Of a stretch of DNA of 64,000 nucleotides, positions 18,070 to 26,062 are shown in pieces. How positions within the stretch are numbered: position 1 is the stretch's first letter; each line of letters begins with the position of its first letter. Made by a program: the position numbers and the translations under genes. The stretch is taken from positions 1 through 64,000 of the forward strand of contig CAMMTN010000007.1 of NCBI GenBank assembly GCA_946499885.1, given 5' to 3'. The notes beneath the pieces were generated by a model. It did no database searches. It worked only from the letters and a program-made list of their open reading frames with translations, and was not told where the DNA came from. The DNA comes from an uncultured Clostridium sp. GTDB lineage: Bacteria; Bacillota; Clostridia; TANB77; CAG-508.

Positions 18070-18924
18070 ATGCAAAATAGCTTAGAAGAAACAAAATATA
18101 TTTTAAAGAAGTATAATATTAAGGCAAATAAAAAGTTAGGACAAAATTTCTTAATTAATGATGAAATTATAGACGAAATAATATCTACATCTCAAATAAA
18201 TAAAGAAGATTTAGTAATTGAAATAGGACCAGGATTAGGGACACTTACTTCAAAACTTTTAGAAAATGCAGGAAAAGTAATTGCAATTGAGTTAGATACA
18301 AATATGATAAAAATTTTGAAAGATAGATTTAATTTATATGATAATTTTATTCTGTTAAATGAAGATGTTTTAAAAGTAAATTTAAAAGAATTAATAACTA
18401 AGCATAGTAATAAAAGAGTAAAAGTAGTAGCAAATCTTCCATACTATATAACTACACCAATTATAATGAAATTGTTAGAAGATAAGTTAGAAATAGAAAG
18501 TATTACAGTTATGGTACAAAAAGAAGTAGCAGATAGAATAACTGCGCTTCCGGGTAATAAACTTTCCGGAGCAATAACATATAGTGTAAATTATTATGCA
18601 GAGGCAAAAAATATTGTGTTTGTAGATAAAAACTGCTTTATGCCATCACCAGAAGTAGATTCAGAAGTTATACAATTAAAAATAAGAAATAAACCACAAG
18701 TAGAGGTGGAAAATGAGGAATTATTTTTTAGAGTCATTAAAGCAAGTTTTATGCAAAGAAGAAAAACATTAGTAAATGGGCTAATTAATTCAGGAATAAT
18801 AACAGATAAAAGTGTCATAAAAGATATTTTTGAAGAAATAGGCTTAAATTTAGAAATAAGAGGGGAAAAACTTACACTAGAGCAGTTCGCAGAATTATCA
18901 AATTTAATAGGAAAAACTATTTAA
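18070..18924 (+). CDS. rsmA: 16S rRNA (adenine1518-N6/adenine1519-N6)-dimethyltransferase
   Basis: A 284-residue KsgA/RsmA enzyme, which dimethylates two adjacent adenines near the 3' end of 16S rRNA late in small-subunit assembly. It has the N-terminal GQNFLIN segment, SAM motif I EIGPGLGTLT, and the catalytic NLPYYITTP motif. The C-terminal domain carries the usual FMQRRKTLVNGL segment. The ATG follows AAGGAG 10 bases upstream, and the gene lies close behind the PBP gene. Length and motifs are complete. Confidence 0.96.
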   Translation: MQNSLEETKYILKKYNIKANKKLGQNFLINDEIIDEIISTSQINKEDLVIEIGPGLGTLTSKLLENAGKVIAIELDTNMIKILKDRFNLYDNFILLNEDVLKVNLKELITKHSNKRVKVVANLPYYITTPIIMKLLEDKLEIESITVMVQKEVADRITALPGNKLSGAITYSVNYYAEAKNIVFVDKNCFMPSPEVDSEVIQLKIRNKPQVEVENEELFFRVIKASFMQRRKTLVNGLINSGIITDKSVIKDIFEEIGLNLEIRGEKLTLEQFAELSNLIGKTI

Positions 18925-18970
18925 AAATAAAAGAATATATGATATAATAATTATATGAGGAGGGAAGAAA

Positions 18971-19699
18971 TTGAATCAAATTTTAGTTACTGAAAAATTG
19001 TATGTTACACCAGAACTAAAAAGAAAAAAAAGATTGTACAAAATAGAATTTTGTATATCTATTTTTCTTGTGTTTCTTTTATCTTCATATTATATATATG
19101 CCGAATACGACAGAAATAAAAGCGAGGAAGTATCACAAGTGTTATTGTCAGAGATAAAGTCTGATGATACAGTTAAAAAAAGTTTAGAAAATGATCCAAT
19201 AATTATAGTACTTAGTGAAAGTGAAGCAGAACAAATAGATGAACAGGTTACAGAACAAACAAATGAAATCGTAAGTAATATTCAAATAGGAGATAAAACT
19301 TATTCTACAGAGGCTATTATTACAATACCTAAAATTGATATAAGTTATCCAGTTCTTTCAGAAACATCAGATGAATTATTAGAAATTTCAGTTAACAGAT
19401 ATTGGCCAGAAAAGGATAAAATGAATCCAAATGATGTTGGAAACTATTGTATTGTTGGACATAATTATAGAAATGGAAAAATGTTTGGTAGATTACATGA
19501 ATTAGAAAATGGAGATATTGTAGAATTAGAAGATTTAACAGGTAGGACAATTAAATATGCGGTATATGATAGATTTGTAGTAGAACCAACAGATACTAAA
19601 TGTACTAGTCAACGAACTAATGGCAGAAAAGAACTAACTCTAATTACTTGTACTAACTATGGAACGCAAAGATTAGTTGTAAAATGTAGAGAAGTATAG
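18971..19699 (+). CDS. Sortase family transpeptidase
   Basis: A 242-residue sortase with one N-terminal membrane helix (about residues 27-45) and an extracytoplasmic catalytic domain. The catalytic His is in IVGHNYRNGKMFGRL (~163), the Cys in LITCTNYG (~227), and the Arg follows in the GTQRLVVKCR segment. Such enzymes attach surface proteins to the wall or polymerise pilins. The short form and C-terminal TNYGTQRLVVKC pattern are nearest to class B/D-like sortases, but the class is not certain. It starts with TTG after GGAGGGAAG. No LPXTG substrate is obvious in the window; the large surface protein at 45646 has no such tail. Confidence 0.88.
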   Translation: MNQILVTEKLYVTPELKRKKRLYKIEFCISIFLVFLLSSYYIYAEYDRNKSEEVSQVLLSEIKSDDTVKKSLENDPIIIVLSESEAEQIDEQVTEQTNEIVSNIQIGDKTYSTEAIITIPKIDISYPVLSETSDELLEISVNRYWPEKDKMNPNDVGNYCIVGHNYRNGKMFGRLHELENGDIVELEDLTGRTIKYAVYDRFVVEPTDTKCTSQRTNGRKELTLITCTNYGTQRLVVKCREV

Positions 19700-19711
19700 A
19701 TAAAGAATATC

Positions 19712-19748
19712 AAAAAACCTCTTAGAAGTATTTCTTAAGAGGTTTTTG
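19712..19748. terminator. Bidirectional terminator
   Basis: AAAAAACCTCTTAGAA pairs with CTTAAGAGGTTTTT. It separates the convergent sortase and small minus-strand gene. Confidence 0.75.
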
Positions 19749-19749
19749 T

Positions 19750-19917
19750 CTAATTAATTTCATTTTTTATTGTTTGAATTAAGTTTGTCATATCTATTTC
19801 ATTATTTGCAAATTGTTTAAATAAAGTTATATCATTATCAGAAATAGATAATCCTTCTATTGCTAAATCATTTTTTATATTGTTTATATCAAAATTAAAT
19901 ATATCTTCATTAAACAT
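19750..19917 (-). CDS. Small protein resembling VbhA-type antitoxins (55 aa)
   Basis: The minus-strand ATG at 19917 is preceded by GGAGG at a good distance, so the short reading is preferred over the 93-residue one from 20031. The sequence (NDLAIEGLSISDNDITLF... then a short helix) resembles the VbhA-like antitoxin domain, whose helix carries an (S/T)xxxE(G/N) motif that blocks Fic-type AMP transferases. Here EG is present but the fourth residue before it is Asp, not Ser/Thr, so the inhibitory motif is imperfect. No Fic toxin lies nearby, so this is an orphan or a chance resemblance. Confidence 0.5.
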   Translation of the reverse strand: MFNEDIFNFDINNIKNDLAIEGLSISDNDITLFKQFANNEIDMTNLIQTIKNEIN

Positions 19918-20152
19918 TTTTGTATCCTCCAACTTAAAAATATATATAAAATTAAGTAAAATTTTTAAGCCCCCTACATATCTATTATACCACAAAAACG
20001 CTAAAAAGTCCAGTGATTTCGCTAATTTCAAAATTATATGAAAGACTAATTTTTAACAATACCGGATTTTTTGATAAAATAACATATATATAACTTGATA
20101 ATAGAATTGAATAATGGTAATATATAAAAATAGAAAGAAAGGTGCATAAAAC

Positions 20153-21061
20153 ATGTTTAAAAGATTAAAAAAGGGCGATACAATAGGAGTAATTGCTCCA
20201 TCATCTCCAATTGATGAAGATGATTTAGAAGCAATAAATAATTCTGTACTATTGATGGAAAGTACAGGACTTAAAGTAAAATTTGCTAAAAATGCTTTTA
20301 GTAAAACATTAGGATATAGTGCTACACCTGGAGAAAAAGCAGAGGATATTAGACAGATGTTTTTAGATGATGAAGTAAAAATGATATTTGCAGTAAGTGG
20401 TGGATTTAATTCAAATTCTTTGTTTGAATATTTAGACTATGATGTAATAAAAAATAATCCAAAACCATTATGTGGATTTAGTGATACAACATCATTAACA
20501 AATGTGATTTATGAAAAAACAGGGGTAATAACATTTAATGGACCAACTTTTAAGGCTCTAACATCTTGGGCAACACCATATGCTTATGAAGAAGTGGTAA
20601 AAAGATTTATAGATGGAAATATGCAATTGGGGCAAGATAATGATGAGTATATAACCATAAGAGAAGGGAAAGCAGAAGGAAAATTAGTTGGTGGAAACTT
20701 AAGCTTATTAAGTGAAATGGCAGCTGGAAATTACAGCATTGATTTTAAAGATAAGATACTATTCATAGAAGAATTCTGTTTAGAGACTCCACCAGAAGGA
20801 GTAAGTAACTATTTGTACCATATGAAGCAAAATGGTGTATTTGATAAGATAAAAGGAATGTGGATAGGAAATTATGATGGAAGTGTAGCATTAGAAAAAA
20901 TATTACTAGATGTAATTGGAGATAAATACAGTTTTCCAATAATTAAGTCAAATAATTTCGGCCATACAGAAAAGAAAACAGTAATTCCAGTAGGGGGAAA
21001 AGCAAGAATTGATACAACTAAAAAAGTAAAAATAGAAATAACAGAGAATTTTATATTTTAA
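20153..21061 (+). CDS. LD-carboxypeptidase (S66 family, LdcA/MccF-like)
   Basis: A 302-residue serine peptidase of the S66 family. GDTIGVIAPSSPI at the N-terminus, FAVSGGFNSNSLFEYLDYD and CGFSDTT are family hallmarks, with the nucleophilic Ser near residue 85. C-terminal EGKAEGKLVGGNLSLL, EE and GHTEKK supply the Glu-His part of the triad. Relatives either trim tetrapeptides in peptidoglycan recycling (LdcA) or hydrolyse microcin C-like compounds (MccF); sequence alone does not separate them. AAAGAAAGGTG precedes the ATG. The stop codon is joined by one base to a palindromic repeat at 21061. Confidence 0.88.
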   Translation: MFKRLKKGDTIGVIAPSSPIDEDDLEAINNSVLLMESTGLKVKFAKNAFSKTLGYSATPGEKAEDIRQMFLDDEVKMIFAVSGGFNSNSLFEYLDYDVIKNNPKPLCGFSDTTSLTNVIYEKTGVITFNGPTFKALTSWATPYAYEEVVKRFIDGNMQLGQDNDEYITIREGKAEGKLVGGNLSLLSEMAAGNYSIDFKDKILFIEEFCLETPPEGVSNYLYHMKQNGVFDKIKGMWIGNYDGSVALEKILLDVIGDKYSFPIIKSNNFGHTEKKTVIPVGGKARIDTTKKVKIEITENFIF

Positions 21062-21325
21062 GCCAAAGGGGACGTACACATTTGGCTTAAAATATAATTG
21101 GAAGATGTAGTAAAAAACAAATTATAATATAAATGAGTATTGGTTAAGAATAAATCGACATTGGTCGCCATTTGTTCGTGCCGATTTGAGTTTCCGACTA
21201 AAAAGAGGAAATCTCAAAGGCTAATTATGATTATAGCCTTTTTATCTAATAGAAATTTTAAAGAAATTACCTATTAGATAAAATAATAATTAATAGTAAG
21301 CCAAATGTGTGCGTCCCCTTTGGCT
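21061..21325. repeat. Inverted pair of REP-like palindromes enclosing a structured insert
   Basis: Two 27-nt imperfect palindromes of the AGCCAA...GGGACG...TTGGCT type lie in opposite orientation at 21061-21087 and 21299-21325. The ~210 bp between them contains a TATAAT-like box (~21123), a possible AAATCG/CGATTT stem, GAGTTTCC pairing with GGAAATCTC, AAGGCTA pairing with TAGCCTT plus T run (~21217-21243), and a further TTATCTAATAG/CTATTAGATAA stem. It may be a non-autonomous RAYT-mobilised element and may encode a small RNA. Confidence 0.6.
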
Positions 21326-21350
21326 AAATTGCGCAGGAAGGAAAAATAAA

Positions 21351-21911
21351 ATGTACAATAATTGGGAAGAACTAGAAGAATCAATAGAAAATTGTAATAA
21401 GTGTAAGCTATGTAAAACGAGACTGAACATTGTATTTGGAACAGGAAATAAAAATGCTGATATTATGCTAATTGGTGAAGGACCAGGAGGAGATGAAGAT
21501 AAACAAGGAATACCTTTTGTTGGAAAAGCAGGACAATTAATGAATAAGGCTTTCGAAGGATTAGGAATAGAAAGAGAAAGTGTATATATAGCTAATATTG
21601 TAAAATGTAGACCACCAGCTAACAGAGTTCCGGAGGATGACGAAGCAGTAGCTTGTTTAAATTATTTAAGAAATCAAGTTATTTTAGTAAAACCAAAAAT
21701 AATTGTTTTGCTGGGCAGTACAGCATTAAAAAATATATGTGGTAAAGATTATGCTATTACATCTGCAAGAGGAAAGTGGATTGAAAAGAGAGGAATACTA
21801 TATATGCCGACTTGGCATCCAGCAGCGCTTCTAAGAGATGAAAATAAAAAGATAGAATTTTGGAAAGATTTGAAAGAAGTAATGAGGAAGTATAAAGAAA
21901 TAGTGCAATAG
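21351..21911 (+). CDS. Type-4/5-like uracil-DNA glycosylase with Fe-S cluster
   Basis: A 186-residue DNA repair glycosylase that removes uracil from DNA. N-terminal Cys residues (CNKCKLC, ~13-19) and later Cys in KCRPPANR and AVACLNYL supply the 4Fe-4S ligands typical of family 4. The active-site motif is GEGPGGDEDKQGIPFVGKAG and the second motif is PTWHPAALLR. The ATG at 21351 follows AGGAAGG; the longer reading from 21309 would start inside a repeat. It lies 41 bases before the Nudix gene, probably co-transcribed. Confidence 0.92.
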   Translation: MYNNWEELEESIENCNKCKLCKTRLNIVFGTGNKNADIMLIGEGPGGDEDKQGIPFVGKAGQLMNKAFEGLGIERESVYIANIVKCRPPANRVPEDDEAVACLNYLRNQVILVKPKIIVLLGSTALKNICGKDYAITSARGKWIEKRGILYMPTWHPAALLRDENKKIEFWKDLKEVMRKYKEIVQ

Positions 21912-21952
21912 TATTAATAGCAAGCATATAAAAAAGAAAAGAGAGATATTAA

Positions 21953-22510
21953 ATGTCAAATAAATATTATGAAAAAATAGATTATGAATTATTAGATAGA
22001 AAAATAGCCTATAAGGGAAAAAGAATAGTAGTAGAAGAGTTACATTATAAAAATCCTCGAACAAATGAAATATTATATCGAGAGCATGTTTTAGCAGGAC
22101 ATGCAGCTATAATTATTCCAGAAACAAATGATGGTAATTTTATAATGATTAAAGAGCCTCGTACTCCAGTTGGACTAACAGTTCTAGCTTTTCCAGCAGG
22201 AATGATAGAAAAAGGAGAGACAGAGGAAGATGGAGCAATAAGAGAGTTAGAAGAAGAAACTGGATATAGAGCAAAAAGTATAAAGAAATTAAGAGAAGTA
22301 TATCCTGCAATAGGATATTCTAACGAAAAAACAATAATATTTTTAGCAAAAGATTTGATAAAAACAAAGGGGCATTTAGACGAAACAGAAGATATAGAAG
22401 TATTAGAGTTACCAAAAGGTGAAGTAAAGCAGATGTTAGATAAGGGGGAAATAAAAACATCTAGTGAAGCAATTGGTTTACTTCATTATTTTATGTATGA
22501 AGATAGATAA
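21953..22510 (+). CDS. Nudix hydrolase, probable ADP-ribose pyrophosphatase
   Basis: A 185-residue enzyme with a complete Nudix box, about residues 82-104 (GMIEKGETEEDGAIRELEEE then TG), and the preceding PAG typical of ADP-ribose pyrophosphatases (NudF type), which split ADP-ribose into AMP and ribose-5-phosphate. The substrate is inferred from family resemblance. AGAGAGAT lies before the ATG, and the gene follows the glycosylase gene closely. Confidence 0.88.
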   Translation: MSNKYYEKIDYELLDRKIAYKGKRIVVEELHYKNPRTNEILYREHVLAGHAAIIIPETNDGNFIMIKEPRTPVGLTVLAFPAGMIEKGETEEDGAIRELEEETGYRAKSIKKLREVYPAIGYSNEKTIIFLAKDLIKTKGHLDETEDIEVLELPKGEVKQMLDKGEIKTSSEAIGLLHYFMYEDR

Positions 22511-22593
22511 GAACAAATGGTCAGCATCTTGACAATAGTATATTTTAAATATTATGATAATTGTACAAAAAATTATTTGAAAGGAACTAAAAG

Positions 22594-23865
22594 ATGAACG
22601 AAAAAATACAAAGCTATACAGAATATTGCTTAAATTGTCCATTAAAACCATGTAGTAATAAAGGATGTCCACTAAATAATGATATACCAGCATTTATCAA
22701 GTTAGTAAAAGAAGGCAATGTAGAAGATGCATATAAAATGCTTTCTAAGACTACTGTTTTAGGAAGTATTTGTGGAAGAATATGTCCTCATATGAAACAA
22801 TGTGAAGGTAGTTGTATAAGGGGAATAAAAGGAGATCCAGTACAAATAGGAGAAATAGAAGCATTTGTTTTTGATGAGGCATTAAAAAATAAGTGGTATA
22901 AAAATATACAAAAAACATCAGAAATGCAAGGAAAGAAAATAGCGGTGGTAGGAAGCGGACCTGCCGGATTAACTTGCGCTATTTTTTTAGCCAGAAGTGG
23001 AGCAGAAGTTAACATATATGAAAAATATGATAAACTTGGTGGTATTTTAAGACATGGAATACCTAACTTCAGATTAGAAAAAGATATATTAGATAAAACA
23101 ATAGAAGCAATACTAGATATTGGTATAAAAGTAGAATATAATAAAGAATTAGGAAAAAATTTAAAACTAGAAGATTTGGAAAAAGAATATGACGCAATAT
23201 TCTTAGGATTTGGTGCTAACATACCTTCTAAAATGAATATAGAAGGAGAAGAACTAGAAGGCGTTTATGGAGGAAATAGTTTGTTAGAAACAGGCAAACA
23301 TCCATCATATAAAGGAAAAAAAGTTGCAGTAATTGGTGGTGGAAATGTTGCAATGGATTGCTCTAGAACTATAAAGAGATTAGGCGCAGATAAAGTATAT
23401 GTAATATATAGAAGAGCAGAAAAGCAAATGCCAGCAGAAAGCAAAGAAATTGAAGAAGCAAAAAATGAAGGGATAGAATTTTTATTCAAAAATAATATTG
23501 TGAAAATACTGGGAGACTCAAAAGTAGAAAAAATAGAATGTATAAAAACAGAGCTTGTAAAAAAAGAAGGAGAAACAAGAGAAGTTCCAGTTAATATAGA
23601 AGGAAGCAACTATGAAATGGATATTGACTATGTAGTAATGGCAGTGGGATCTAGCACAGAAAAAGAATTAGTAGATAAACTAGGGTTAAGATTAAATAAA
23701 TGGGGAAATATAGATGTAAACGAAAACAAACAAACATCTAATGAAAAAATATATGCAGGAGGAGATGCGGCAGGTGATAAGGGAACTGTTGCATGGGCAG
23801 CAAGAGCAGGAAGAGATGCAGCAGAAGCAATATTAAGCCAATGGGGACGTACACAATTGGCTTAA
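22594..23865 (+). CDS. NAD(P)-dependent oxidoreductase, glutamate synthase small-subunit-like
   Basis: A 423-residue flavoprotein. The N-terminal Cys-rich domain (CLNCPLKPCSNKGCP, then ICGRICP) should hold Fe-S clusters. The FAD site is VVGSGPAGLTCAIFLARSG (~117), the NAD(P) site is VIGGGNVAMDCSR (~247), and GDAAGDKGTVAWAARAGRDA ends the second FAD motif. Such subunits pass electrons from NAD(P)H to GltB-type synthases or other partners; no large subunit lies nearby, so the partner is unknown. The last eight residues (QWGRTQLA) and stop are encoded by a palindromic REP-like repeat, so the native C-terminus was probably altered by its insertion. AAAGGAAC precedes the ATG. Confidence 0.88.
   Translation: MNEKIQSYTEYCLNCPLKPCSNKGCPLNNDIPAFIKLVKEGNVEDAYKMLSKTTVLGSICGRICPHMKQCEGSCIRGIKGDPVQIGEIEAFVFDEALKNKWYKNIQKTSEMQGKKIAVVGSGPAGLTCAIFLARSGAEVNIYEKYDKLGGILRHGIPNFRLEKDILDKTIEAILDIGIKVEYNKELGKNLKLEDLEKEYDAIFLGFGANIPSKMNIEGEELEGVYGGNSLLETGKHPSYKGKKVAVIGGGNVAMDCSRTIKRLGADKVYVIYRRAEKQMPAESKEIEEAKNEGIEFLFKNNIVKILGDSKVEKIECIKTELVKKEGETREVPVNIEGSNYEMDIDYVVMAVGSSTEKELVDKLGLRLNKWGNIDVNENKQTSNEKIYAGGDAAGDKGTVAWAARAGRDAAEAILSQWGRTQLA
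23836..23862 (+). repeat. REP-like palindrome, class A, left of the RAYT gene
   Basis: 27 nt with arms AGCCAA/TTGGCT around GGGGACGTACACA. It overlaps the end of the oxidoreductase gene and pairs in inverted orientation with the copy at 24732-24760. Confidence 0.85.
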
Positions 23866-23945
23866 AAAATAATAATTAAAATTGATGTATGATAATTTAT
23901 TATGCATCTTCGGGGGTAAATTTCATATAGAAAGGTTGTGATTTT

Positions 23946-24710
23946 ATGGCTCGTAGATCGCGTGAAAGTTTGAGTACATCTTTTTTTCATGTTATTGTTC
24001 AGGGAATAAATAAAGAATATATATTCGAGCAGAATAAATATAAAGAAAAATATTTGAAAATATTAAAAAGTAGAAAGGAAAAATACAATTTAGATATTGT
24101 TTCATATTGCATAATGTCAAATCATGCACATATTTTAATTCATACTGATAGTATAAATAATTTATCTATGTTTATGAAAAGGATTAATGAAGATTATGCA
24201 AGATATTATAATTATGTAGAAAAAAGAGTAGGATATGTCTTCAAAGGTAGATTTTTAAGTGAGCCTATTACAGATTATAAGTATTTATTAAATTGCATCG
24301 CATATATACATAAAAATCCAGTAAAGGCAAACATGGTAGAAAAATGTGAATATTATCCATATTCTAGTTATAATGATTATTTAAGAAATGTGAGTTTCTT
24401 AAATGAGAATTTATGCGAATTAATTTTTGGAAGCAAGAAGATCGATAAAGAAAAGTTTAAACAAATGCACTTTTCAAATAAATATTACTTTATGGAAAAT
24501 ATTGATATGACTGATGAAAATATGATGGAAATAATTATAGATTATGAAAATGAATATAGCAAGGACTGGAATGAAATTATTGCTAATAAGGATGATATAG
24601 AGAATATAGTATTGGAAATAAAGAAAAGAATTTCAATATCTAATAGAAATCTTGCCAAATATTTAAATGTAAATAGAAGTACTATAAACAAAATAATAAA
24701 AAAATCTTAA
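23946..24710 (+). CDS. REP-associated tyrosine transposase (RAYT, Y1/IS200-like)
   Basis: A 254-residue protein with an N-terminal Y1 transposase domain of the HUH class: SFFHVIVQGIN (strand 1), SNHAHILIH as the HUH motif, and CIAYIHKNPVKAN with the candidate catalytic Tyr. The C-terminal part ends in a helix-turn-helix (ISNRNLAKYLNVNRSTINKI). RAYTs bind and process palindromic REP sequences as single strands. Here the gene lies exactly between two inverted REP-like copies (23836-23862 and 24732-24760), and similar repeats occur across the window, so it probably serves them. The ATG follows GAAAGGTTG. Confidence 0.9.
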   Translation: MARRSRESLSTSFFHVIVQGINKEYIFEQNKYKEKYLKILKSRKEKYNLDIVSYCIMSNHAHILIHTDSINNLSMFMKRINEDYARYYNYVEKRVGYVFKGRFLSEPITDYKYLLNCIAYIHKNPVKANMVEKCEYYPYSSYNDYLRNVSFLNENLCELIFGSKKIDKEKFKQMHFSNKYYFMENIDMTDENMMEIIIDYENEYSKDWNEIIANKDDIENIVLEIKKRISISNRNLAKYLNVNRSTINKIIKKS

Positions 24711-24731
24711 AATAAATAAGTTATTAAAAGT

Positions 24732-24760
24732 GAGCCAAAGGTGTACGTCCCCAATGGCTC
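24732..24760 (-). repeat. REP-like palindrome, class A, right of the RAYT gene
   Basis: GAGCCAAAGGTGTACGTCCC then CAATGGCTC, the inverted partner of the copy at 23836. Together they delimit a ~925-bp RAYT unit. Confidence 0.85.
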
Positions 24761-24766
24761 ATTTTA

Positions 24767-25843
24767 CTATTTTTTAAATTCAACAGATGCAGATAAAATT
24801 GCTTTTAGTTTTCTAAAGAAAGTTAAAATTTTAGAATTATTTACAACAGCGACAGATGTATTGTTCATTATACTTTCATATTTTACATCTAAATCCATCA
24901 TCTTATTAATATAAAATTCATTAAAGTCTGAATAATTTTCAGAAATTCCTATAAAATTTTTATAGTTGTAAAGTTTTAATCTAAAATCATCGATATCTGC
25001 AGTAGTAGATATTTTATTAAATTGCGTATTAAAATATGAAGAATATATAAGATTTTGAGTTTCGAAGAATAATTTTTTGATTTTTAACTTATAATCTTCT
25101 ATTTTTTTAGCAATTTTTTGTGCTTTCATTCCGTGGCATTTATCACCCATAAGTTTATTATTTAGGCTAATTGCTTTTTCTTCGGTTTCCATTATTTTAT
25201 CTAAATTATTTTGTATTTTTAAAAAATTATTTAAACCGCATAAATTTGAAAATTTTTCTTTAAAAATACTAGAACCATAAAAAGTACTATCATATAATGA
25301 ATCTTCTCCAGTAATATAAGCCATTTGTTTAACAAGATTGCATAATATAGGATAGTATGAAGGACTAGTTGTAGGAAGTGAAATTCCATAGTATTTTACA
25401 ATTTCTTCTTCACAGCCATTTGCTTTTGAAGCCATAAGTTGTACTGCACCTTCATTTAATCCCATTCCACATACTCTAATATCTTCAAAATCACATAATC
25501 CTAATCTTAGTAAATGACCTTTTTTATCTTTTATTTCCTGCAAATAATGTATAAATTCATGAATAGCAAATTTTTCTAATTCATCTAAGCTGAGACCTTG
25601 TTTAAAATATATGGATGAATTTTTATAAAAATATGTTGCTTCAGCAAAACCATCTGGTATATCTGCAATATACATAGGAATTCTTGATAATGCTATAAAT
25701 AAATTTTGAAAGATAAAATTTTGATCAGGAAATGTTTTGCAAAGTTTTTCAGCAATATTTCTAGATATAGTATTTATGCTAAGCGTATCTAAAGGTCCAA
25801 TAACCTTAATTCCATCTTTTTTTAAATCTGATTCAATACTCAT
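24767..25843 (-). CDS. Putative zinc metallopeptidase of unknown role
   Basis: A 358-residue protein with no recognised full-length family. HEFIH at residues 95-99 is a clean HExxH zinc motif and NEGAVQLM (Glu131) is placed as the third ligand of gluzincins, so a metallopeptidase is likely. Residues ~205-330 are helical, Lys-rich and possibly coiled. No signal peptide is evident, so the target should be cytosolic. AAGGAG precedes the ATG on the minus strand. The gene lies between the RAYT unit and a pair of perfect inverted repeats, an accessory-type setting. Confidence 0.7.
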   Translation of the reverse strand: MSIESDLKKDGIKVIGPLDTLSINTISRNIAEKLCKTFPDQNFIFQNLFIALSRIPMYIADIPDGFAEATYFYKNSSIYFKQGLSLDELEKFAIHEFIHYLQEIKDKKGHLLRLGLCDFEDIRVCGMGLNEGAVQLMASKANGCEEEIVKYYGISLPTTSPSYYPILCNLVKQMAYITGEDSLYDSTFYGSSIFKEKFSNLCGLNNFLKIQNNLDKIMETEEKAISLNNKLMGDKCHGMKAQKIAKKIEDYKLKIKKLFFETQNLIYSSYFNTQFNKISTTADIDDFRLKLYNYKNFIGISENYSDFNEFYINKMMDLDVKYESIMNNTSVAVVNNSKILTFFRKLKAILSASVEFKK

Positions 25844-25944
25844 ACGTATTTCTCCTTAGTAATTCATATATCAACATTATACTACAAAAAGTTAGAAAGT
25901 AGTATTACAGAAGTATTACGTTTGTGTTACAAAATTATTACAAA

Positions 25945-26062
25945 CCTAAAAATGAGCCATTGGGGACGTACTTATTTGGCTCATTTCTTGCTTTATATAA
26001 ATAATTAAATATAAATTTTAAAATGAGCCAAATAAGTACGTCCCCAATGGCTCATTTTTAGG
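25945..26062. repeat. Perfect 42-bp inverted repeat made of two REP-like palindromes
   Basis: 25945-25986 and 26021-26062 are exact reverse complements. Each holds a class A palindrome (GAGCCA ... GGGGACG ... TGGCTC), and 34 AT-rich bases separate them. The transcript would fold as a long hairpin just after the leuS stop codon and may also end leuS transcription. Confidence 0.85.
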
